A DNA stretch of 7,570 bases from Candidatus Omnitrophota bacterium (GTDB lineage: Bacteria > Omnitrophota > Gorgyraeia > 2-02-FULL-51-18 > JAGOUK01). The stretch is from the NCBI GenBank assembly GCA_018061225.1, contig JAGOUK010000058.1:1-7570 (forward strand), given 5' to 3'. The translations under genes were made by a program, and so were the position numbers. The notes beneath the pieces were generated by a model. That model was given only the letters and a program-made list of their open reading frames with translations, made no database searches and was not told where the DNA came from. Shown piece by piece: positions 6,001-7,570 of this stretch. Each line of letters opens with the position of its first letter. The stretch's first letter is position 1.

Positions 6001-7570
6001 GATGCTGCATGAGATGTCCCACGTTTATGACGGTATGAACGAGATCGCCTCCATCGACGCGCGGATCGCGTCCGGGGACCTCGATGAGCGGGAGGTGTAC
6101 GGTCCTTACACCGGATACCTCGGGCTATCCCGCGGATTTCAAGGAGGCCCCGCGATCCAGCACCGGCTGAGTTATCGGGAATTCAAAGCTAATCTCTGGT
6201 CTATGGGAGGGGATGTTGAGGCCGCATATCAGTGTACTTTGCAGAGTTACCCAAATCTCATGGAACAGACGATCCAGCCGCTCTTGGACTTGGATCCGGC
6301 CTATCCCCGCGATGAGATCTATCTGATCTTCAAAAGGCTGTCCGAGGACCCGGCGAGCAACCGGCATTTGAATATGGACCGGGATGAGGATCTGGAGCTG
6401 CTATCGAGCGCCGCCGCACAAGCGCGCCGGGAGCTGGGCAGGCCCGAACGGACCCCGCGCGCGCCCGCCGCCGCGCGGATGGCCGGAGACTCTCCTGCTC
6501 CGGAGATCGTGGACTTACTGGGCGAACACCGGCCCGCATCGACACGGATGGAGCATGTGGGGGACCGGGTGATCAAGGCGGACCGGGGATCAGGCCGCAG
6601 CGCGACGGCGCTGGCGCTCGAACTGATCGACAACGCGGCGCCGGGCAAGCTCAAGGCCGACAGCGCGGTGCTTCTGGTCGGCGGAACGCTGGGAGAGTTT
6701 AGAGAGGTTCGAAAAAGATACCCCCAGTCCCGTGTTGCGATTCTGAACACCGACAGAGCTGAACTTCAATCGGTTGTGCAGGCCTACGCGTCCGGCGAAG
6801 GCGTGCCCGTGGGCTCGATGCCCGAACTTTATCTTGCGGACGTGTCACATTGGAACTCCAGGGCCATCGCGAACGAGGGCGACTTTGATCTCGTGTATGC
6901 GGGCGGGCTCGATCAAACGGCTTTTGCCTCCAATCCGGAACTTGTCGGCACGATCCAGAACATGATCGCTCAGGAGCTGGAATGGGTGAAGGACGACGGG
7001 ATCATTTATCATCCGGCGGATGGATTTTGGCAGGGATTCGTCGACGCGGGCATCGTTCGTCCAGTGATCGCAGGCGATACGGACAGGTTCGTGCAGACAG
7101 GAATTTTTGTCAAAATGCCTTCCGCGGCGCGGATGGCCAAAGATTCCAAACCGCGCAAAACGAAGACTGCATCCACCGGCAGGAACTTAAAACTCATAGA
7201 AGTGCAGCAGGAGGGCAGCCTGGCCCAAACACATATTTCTAAACCGGGCGCAAAAGTATTATTACCTGACGGCACGACGGTGACCGACTCAGTCATTATG
7301 TATTTGGATGCTCTGAATATAGAGCCAAAAAAAATTCTTTTGACGGGAGGAACTCTTGAGGAGTTGATTACTTTTATGCGCCGTTATCCGGAGGCGGAAG
7401 TGCATGTGATCAACAGCGATCCTGGTGTGCTCAAAGAAATTATGGACTCCAAAAACCCGCTTCTGAGCCGATCAAATGCTCCCATCGCCCTGTACTTGGC
7501 GGATGCGTCCAAGCCAGTTCCTCAGATCAAATCAGGAACGTATGATCTGATCTATGCGGGAGGGTTGGAT
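2..7570 (+). CDS. Giant multidomain, possibly polyprotein, ORF; partial at the right edge and probably at the left
   Basis: A single frame (codons starting at 2, 5, 8 and so on) is open for 2523 codons with no stop, and fold-like motifs appear in that frame from end to end: a membrane hairpin with HELSH, a kinase-like DFG, a GHKL N box, SAM-methyltransferase motif I, HEMSH, and two tandem Rossmann-like domains. Six copies of a [G/A]-A-R-M-A motif separate these blocks. Bacterial proteins of this size are rare; comparable ones are known from Omnitrophota. The true start is uncertain. ATG at 2 has only one base upstream, so no ribosome binding site can be judged, and ATG-GCG also matches the internal junction motif. 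The internal junction ATGs have no stop before them and no purine-rich ribosome binding site, so I do not call them separate genes. Only one cysteine codon was found (6233-6235). Overall function is unknown; several domains look catalytically altered. Confidence 0.93.
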   Translation, partial: MAAAAPDQRLVRLDRVESDLLVAAQTVDWGDGSAEERKRRYLDWVQSLGPIEIRKDTPGNVWDFNRDTVSAATSAMKRLVTSADSRDLIIAARGLAGELMQLVTQVQSAYATRPSPFEGGRDRIVTAYQPVTIVHASSILMIGLMGMSLGAAPVTAAAIGVLGYALIRGLAGALPMQEGHELSHILQYQITTLIYDAVQDPRYLDQMYLRYADEAPLLRIDDTPPGPGQIQEIIRTLASRYREDLIRMADEPADLMPESGARLSLDGIRQWAESSSSFDWIIAGAIAGAAAALLARFYLETIRSAATALREHFYPTDEMALLARMNLPDISTDAPWTKPFGELWVSLYSVAIDQPELDPGNRKALRKMLDNVLLLHPLLINSEKLDEWRNISPLLLELKGALTDLRRGRPNAARWSTQSKALLHRAHISVDHLLMLMDHPFGARMAETKPEQDRQAMALLKQQLAGLDPAVIHRLRPIRDIGELRASLLAEGVSAADRLRGKFLFDAWQGWIGQLDPEQAPAGRVTHLRYEGNGRHLIAYSAEGFPYVLKMNQDPGLKRFVRLEWIENGLWLARERLGGLAAPTMAIDTESNPGQKPLVYLLERAGEQTADVAIVQKKVVPLIDHLKELVRSDRLEEAKRRMDEYKRLTMDMFRRGVVDTDFGGILANYGVDEENGKLVVFDFGDLAGGITNAYELTDFLENATNAYIESGLRGEVDDELADYFRENAFTAADFTRDGQYLFETDLSVLSPEELRMDFPLNEQEVREFFSHHRIADRSSAARMAADLHKLTIDPAEKEPAAAAIEAFRAMMGGSTIWLDWSKWPAASTQEDYEMIADWIRAFSGELASQFWDDAKLKIMLDGGSPVVSHYRLYLFIREMLKNAFVHGNALRQDLPIALKADLRETSEGPILSGIQVHDTAQPIPASRRLMRAAKGPLWGYASGVSKILTPDAEETGRWSYERVPVKDGAAPIAQAAVIHLTEKFWPLMPGARMALEARGRDRIGKVYSSTSSLVRRLSAFLDAEGTPARRRLARQFPEVEAYFAQSPEVMNYDGQAVSAGRERNASLYHHVVVRGLGQKLAGLESGDIGLFQGAGTPEDRGIRADRFERLTELTRRLRDAGVLPHLRAAFLHHEAAKGGSSAQRAVWRSIPGMDLRIPNRASGLILRNIKVPGVEAKGFFENIGYLDRAPNAAVLHEFFYRVIENRGSAGQWVRGELSYAAFEDLTVWIRGNFGRLSEAVGAAGNADEAARRISGILHLFEVLDVASLREGLYAEPLAAEMEEVFVDWAAVITPKDGKFGTNWSDLFEARWGGLRSDEDRRTYLKDRLGRFRRERRAAGESQEDLDRVLSAPALSAAAAERFTTDLRNFQGWYPESAAYGLSPEAMVKLIALAIAHAERAGVDTDRPYHLHFFEFMKFLSSGRHQFDPYKVRIVETLLKGFDLNLILTNPKAALSSGAQEGQESPLGAVRMDLSGQKAISFEFHMSDEAEALLRLIRIYELKSGPKYHQALKMLLDLYGLRRDEFDRVANETVYLQGMRAAASDKARLLSHGKGPVWVDIGPADGATLEIAESLKAQKGLERIVGVEISEEAFRHLQGVIRSKGLSAEAVRGDAGRLKEVLWMAGVPEPDTIIFSSVLHEVFSYAAPYGGRYDLESVKDVLRAAILALAPGGRILIRDGVVPEDGDKDQVLEITGRESKEVFDYFVQNFEARERYFEGSARPTWKDNFTIVEEDAQRQFWKVRMPRKAAMEFLFKLSWAFKPEYDASGLPSEIREQYGVMKRSEYLRVIDELAGELGMSVREVELPDAERAYLQQGYVDTLKGKAQLFDLDGSPAPFGPSNMMIVVEKSVAARMAAEPLIDLKYRTAKSDPALVANVLERVRVFRGLKPAVPADTLTEEDGRSALRAIFVERFGEGLAAPMSPYERELFEFFVSRPEIPMHFHADEFGPRDLGSFSYQDENGHRRRGPGVGIYEPGAERVSWVLGSQHADVLTPEASYRMMLHEMSHVYDGMNEIASIDARIASGDLDEREVYGPYTGYLGLSRGFQGGPAIQHRLSYREFKANLWSMGGDVEAAYQCTLQSYPNLMEQTIQPLLDLDPAYPRDEIYLIFKRLSEDPASNRHLNMDRDEDLELLSSAAAQARRELGRPERTPRAPAAARMAGDSPAPEIVDLLGEHRPASTRMEHVGDRVIKADRGSGRSATALALELIDNAAPGKLKADSAVLLVGGTLGEFREVRKRYPQSRVAILNTDRAELQSVVQAYASGEGVPVGSMPELYLADVSHWNSRAIANEGDFDLVYAGGLDQTAFASNPELVGTIQNMIAQELEWVKDDGIIYHPADGFWQGFVDAGIVRPVIAGDTDRFVQTGIFVKMPSAARMAKDSKPRKTKTASTGRNLKLIEVQQEGSLAQTHISKPGAKVLLPDGTTVTDSVIMYLDALNIEPKKILLTGGTLEELITFMRRYPEAEVHVINSDPGVLKEIMDSKNPLLSRSNAPIALYLADASKPVPQIKSGTYDLIYAGGLD
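398..523 (+). other. Predicted transmembrane hairpin
   Basis: Two hydrophobic runs lie back to back. The first is about 398-457 (rich in Ile, Leu, Met, Gly and Ala) and the second about 461-502, extending weakly to 523 past one Arg at 503. They are separated by a single Pro at 458, which suits a tight turn. No charged residue occurs between 398 and 502. The block reaches the HELSH motif five residues later, so the putative active site would sit at the membrane surface. The hairpin could instead be a buried hydrophobic core of a soluble domain. Confidence 0.6.
539..553 (+). other. HExxH zinc-binding motif 1 (HELSH)
   Basis: Codons cat gag ctt tcg cat encode H-E-L-S-H at residues 180-184, in the local context E-G-H-E-L-S-H-I-L. 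This fits the zincin consensus, with a small residue before the first His and hydrophobic residues after the second. It follows directly on the hydrophobic hairpin. The third metal ligand is not identified. Confidence 0.45.
839..886 (+). other. Second hydrophobic segment in block A
   Basis: A 16-residue run of Trp, Ile, Ala, Gly and Leu without charges, ended by Arg at 887, is rich in small residues (G-A-I-A-G-A pattern) of the type that packs in membrane helices. It is short for a full transmembrane span, so it may be a membrane helix extended by the following R-F-Y-L, or an amphipathic helix. If it spans the membrane, the C-terminal bulk of the protein would lie on the opposite side from the N-terminal part. 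Confidence 0.45.
1328..1339 (+). repeat. Junction motif 1, G-A-R-M-A
   Basis: Codons gcg agg atg gcg encode A-R-M-A (Met at residue 445), preceded by P-F-G. It closes block A and opens a charged linker (E-T-K-P-E-Q) before the kinase-like block. Arg is coded agg here, whereas the other five copies use cgg. Confidence 0.65.
1649..1651 (+). other. Candidate ATP-binding lysine of the kinase-like fold
   Basis: aag encodes the Lys in Y-V-L-K-M-N, in a beta strand after a Gly-containing turn (E-G-N-G-R and A-E-G-F-P). In kinases this residue binds the ATP phosphates. Assignment depends on the fold call. Confidence 0.4.
2045..2056 (+). other. DFG-type metal-binding motif of the kinase-like fold
   Basis: gac ttc ggt gat encodes D-F-G-D, preceded by the hydrophobic strand L-V-V-F and a hairpin D-E-E-N-G-K. 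This strand-turn-strand-DFG arrangement is typical of bacterial kinase-like proteins and is the strongest evidence for the fold. Confidence 0.55.
2339..2353 (+). repeat. Junction motif 2, A-A-R-M-A
   Basis: gcc gcg cgg atg gcg encodes A-A-R-M-A (Met at residue 783) within S-S-A-A-R-M-A-A. It separates the kinase-like block from the GHKL-like block. At DNA level it carries GCGCGGATGGC, shared with junctions 3, 5 and 6. Confidence 0.75.
2348..2977 (+). other. Block C: GHKL/HATPase-like domain, probably degenerate
   Basis: This 210-residue block is the size expected for a histidine-kinase-type ATPase domain plus a short lead helix. The N box is good: R-E-M-L-K-N-A-F-V-H-G-N at about 2630-2665, with Glu at 2633 and Asn at 2645, matching the E...N...HG pattern of sensor-kinase and anti-sigma-factor ATPase domains, where Asn holds Mg-ATP. 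A beta strand then leads to V-H-D-T-A-Q-P-I-P (2747-2773), in the place of the G1 box (D-x-G-x-G); Asp is kept but both glycines are lost. A flexible G-P-L-W-G-Y-A-S-G-V segment (2804-2833) stands where the ATP lid and G2 box would be. The last strand, near 2920-2945, ends just before the next junction. ATP binding is doubtful; it may be a structural relic or a pseudo-ATPase. Confidence 0.55.
2630..2665 (+). other. N box of the GHKL-like domain
   Basis: The helix R-E-M-L-K-N-A-F-V-H-G-N keeps the Glu (2633), Asn (2645), His (2657) and Gly (2660) positions conserved in HATPase domains. It is the single best motif in block C. Confidence 0.6.
2972..2983 (+). repeat. Junction motif 3, G-A-R-M-A
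   Basis: gcg cgg atg gct encodes A-R-M-A (Met at residue 993), preceded by M-P-G. It closes the GHKL-like block about ten residues after its last predicted strand and opens the longest block. DNA core GCGCGGATGGC. Confidence 0.7.
3190..3860 (+). other. Helical His-rich region, weakly HD-phosphohydrolase-like
   Basis: Mostly alpha-helical by composition, with a series of positions that could follow the H...HD...D order of HD phosphohydrolases: L-Y-H-H at 3200-3211, L-H-H-E-A-A-K-G at 3392-3415, A-V-L-H-E at about 3578-3592, and F-E-V-L-D-V-A at about 3779-3799 (Asp at 3791). In true HD proteins the second site reads H-D; here the Asp position is His, so metal binding would be altered or absent. 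A distinctive Y-R-V-I-E-N-R-G ... G-Q-W-V-R-G-E-L-S-Y segment (3599-3661) looks like a family signature, but I do not recognise the family. The HD call is tentative. Confidence 0.25.
3870..4570 (+). other. Unassigned helical region between the HD-like part and the methyltransferase
   Basis: About 230 residues with no motif I can name. It contains charged helices (D-R-R-T-Y-L-K-D-R-L), an aromatic patch with Y-H-L-H-F-F-E-F-M (about 4222-4250), a low-complexity linker of Ser, Gly, Ala, Gln and Glu at about 4360-4395, and then L-G-A-V-R-M-D. The C-terminal third (about 4430-4570) may be the N-terminal helical cap of the following methyltransferase. Confidence 0.35.
4580..5548 (+). other. Class I SAM-dependent methyltransferase domain
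   Basis: This is the best-supported enzymatic domain in the window. Motif I, V-D-I-G-P-A-D-G (4673-4696), is the glycine-rich SAM-binding loop. The acidic end of strand 2, G-V-E-I-S (4754-4768, Glu at 4760), would bind the ribose of SAM. Strand 4 is I-I-F-S-S-V-L-H-E-V-F-S-Y (4895-4933). L-A-P-G-G-R-I-L-I-R-D-G (5003-5038) is the usual motif before and in strand 5. A cap or insertion of about 130 residues follows, and the domain ends with a terminal strand N-M-M-I-V-V-E-K (5524-5547), two residues before the next junction motif. All core residues look intact, so it may be active, transferring a methyl group to an unknown acceptor. The L-H-E-V-F-S-Y variant of motif IV does not tell me the substrate. 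Confidence 0.8.
5552..5566 (+). repeat. Junction motif 4, A-A-R-M-A
   Basis: gcc gcc cgg atg gcc encodes A-A-R-M-A (Met at residue 1854). It comes two residues after the terminal strand of the methyltransferase, which places it exactly at a domain border. Codons differ from other copies at the second Ala (gcc instead of gcg). Confidence 0.75.
5561..6478 (+). other. Block E: zincin-like metallopeptidase domain
   Basis: This block has 306 residues. The core runs from about 5760. A strand region G-V-G-I-Y-E-P-G (5909-5932) and a following hydrophobic W-V-L-G-S strand precede a helix R-M-M-L-H-E-M-S-H-V-Y-D-G. This is the usual zincin layout of edge strand, then active-site helix with HExxH, then Asp or Thr. 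H-E-M-S-H is at 6008-6022 (residues 2003-2007). A downstream helix Y-R-E-F-K-A-N (Glu at 6179) could supply the third zinc ligand, as in gluzincins, although Glu in G-D-V-E-A-A (about 6218) is also possible. The only cysteine in the window lies just after (6233). The domain may act on other proteins or on the chain itself. The last 40 residues are a charged, Arg/Pro/Ala-rich linker to the next junction. Confidence 0.6.
6008..6022 (+). other. HExxH zinc-binding motif 2 (HEMSH)
   Basis: cat gag atg tcc cac encodes H-E-M-S-H, preceded by a hydrophobic M-M-L and followed by V-Y-D-G. This is close to the extended consensus of zincin peptidases and better than the first HExxH of the chain. Confidence 0.65.
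6467..6484 (+). repeat. Junction motif 5, A-A-A-R-M-A
   Basis: gcc gcc gcg cgg atg gcc encodes A-A-A-R-M-A (Met at residue 2160) at the end of a Pro/Ala/Arg linker. It separates the zincin-like block from the first Rossmann-like repeat. DNA core GCGCGGATGGC. Confidence 0.75.
6479..7132 (+). other. Block F: Rossmann/methyltransferase-like domain, tandem copy 1
   Basis: This 218-residue block contains strand 1 and loop V-L-L-V-G-G-T-L-G-E (6668-6697), helix, strand 2 V-A-I-L-N-T-D (end near 6754), a later strand L-Y-L-A-D-V-S, strand 4 D-L-V-Y-A-G-G-L-D (6887-6913), and strand 5 D-G-I-I-Y-H-P-A-D-G (about 6992-7021). The final strand T-G-I-F-V-K-M ends two residues before the next junction. 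This order matches a class I methyltransferase Rossmann fold. The motif I loop (G-G-T-L-G-E) and the Asp ending strand 2 could support SAM or nucleotide binding, but they are not the canonical form, so activity is uncertain. Block G is a diverged second copy. Confidence 0.6.
6668..6913 (+). repeat. Tandem protein repeat, copy 1 core
   Basis: 82 residues from L-L-V-G-G-T-L to Y-A-G-G-L-D. Shared with copy 2 (7334-7570): LL-x-GGTL, RYP, N-x-D, LYLAD-x-S, DL-x-YAGGLD. The match is at protein level; the DNA is diverged and copy 1 is much richer in GC. Confidence 0.8.
7124..7138 (+). repeat. Junction motif 6, A-A-R-M-A
   Basis: gcg gcg cgg atg gcc encodes A-A-R-M-A (Met at residue 2378), two residues (P-S) after the final strand of block F. 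It separates the two tandem Rossmann-like copies. DNA core GCGCGGATGGC. Confidence 0.75.
7133..7570 (+). other. Block G: Rossmann/methyltransferase-like domain, tandem copy 2, cut by the window edge
   Basis: 146 residues are visible. A Lys/Arg-rich linker (K-D-S-K-P-R-K-T-K-T) leads to a small beta segment (A-K-V-L-L-P-D-G-T) and then I-L-L-T-G-G-T-L-E-E (about 7334-7363), helix with R-R-Y-P, strand V-H-V-I-N-S-D, L-Y-L-A-D-A-S, and D-L-I-Y-A-G-G-L-D at the last bases. Every core element of block F up to strand 4 has its counterpart in order. Composition differs: about 48% GC by hand count at 7201-7500 against about 63% at 6481-6780, with many AAA and TTT codons. The rest of the domain lies beyond the window. 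Confidence 0.6.
7334..7570 (+). repeat. Tandem protein repeat, copy 2 core
   Basis: 79 residues aligned with 6668-6913, with shared blocks LL-x-GGTL, RYP, N-x-D, LYLAD-x-S and DL-x-YAGGLD. The spacing between blocks is nearly the same. The copies must derive from one ancestor but are old enough, or under such different mutation or selection, that the DNA no longer matches. Confidence 0.8.

Noticed and set aside
2348..7138. Junction ATG codons as starts of separate genes
   Set aside because: There is no stop codon before any of them, no purine-rich ribosome binding site upstream (the preceding bases are GCCGCGCGG-like), and the upstream residues A-A-R are conserved as protein.
1..7570. Promoters, terminators, tRNA or other RNA genes, CRISPR repeats, transposon ends
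   Set aside because: None was seen. The window is coding throughout, with no AT-rich gap, hairpin plus T-run, or DNA-level direct repeats longer than the junction core.
7133..7570. Composition drop as evidence of a newly inserted mobile element
   Set aside because: The frame runs through unchanged and the protein is homologous to the preceding block, so duplication with divergence or exchange between copies explains it better than insertion of a mobile element.

Overview
The whole 7570-base window is one uninterrupted plus-strand reading frame, read from base 2 to base 7570. I read all 2523 codons and found no stop. There is no intergenic DNA, RNA gene, terminator, CRISPR array or insertion sequence. 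The gene continues past the right edge and probably began left of the window. Base 2 is an ATG, but its context matches an internal junction motif that recurs six times further on, so it may not be the true start.

The product is a mosaic. A short junction motif, [G/A]-A-R-M-A, occurs at bases 1328, 2339, 2972, 5552, 6467 and 7124 and divides the chain into blocks that each look like a separate protein. (A) 2-1333: a membrane-hairpin block with an HELSH metallopeptidase-like motif and a later hydrophobic helix. (B) 1334-2347: a protein-kinase-like fold with a lysine strand and a DFG-type motif but an altered catalytic loop. (C) 2348-2977: a GHKL/HATPase-like domain with a good N box and a worn G1 box. 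(D) 2978-5560: a helical, weakly HD-like region, an unassigned helical middle, and a clear class I SAM-methyltransferase domain. (E) 5561-6478: a zincin-like domain with HEMSH. (F) 6479-7132 and (G) 7133 onward: two tandem, diverged copies of a Rossmann/methyltransferase-like domain, the second cut by the window edge.

The junctions fall just after the last beta strand of at least two domains, which makes them look like real module borders. The two HExxH domains raise the possibility that the chain is a polyprotein cut at the A-R-M-A sites, perhaps by its own modules. Nothing in the sequence proves cleavage. The alternative is one very long multidomain chain built by fusion and shuffling. Only one cysteine codon was found in 2523.

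The DNA is fairly GC-rich (about 63% by hand count at 6481-6780), falling to about 48% at 7201-7500. Giant open reading frames of this kind are known from Omnitrophota (Ca. Velamenicoccus archaeovorus encodes a protein of roughly 39,700 residues), and related uncultured PVC-group bacteria are my best guess for the source. That is inference from gene architecture; the window has no taxonomic marker.
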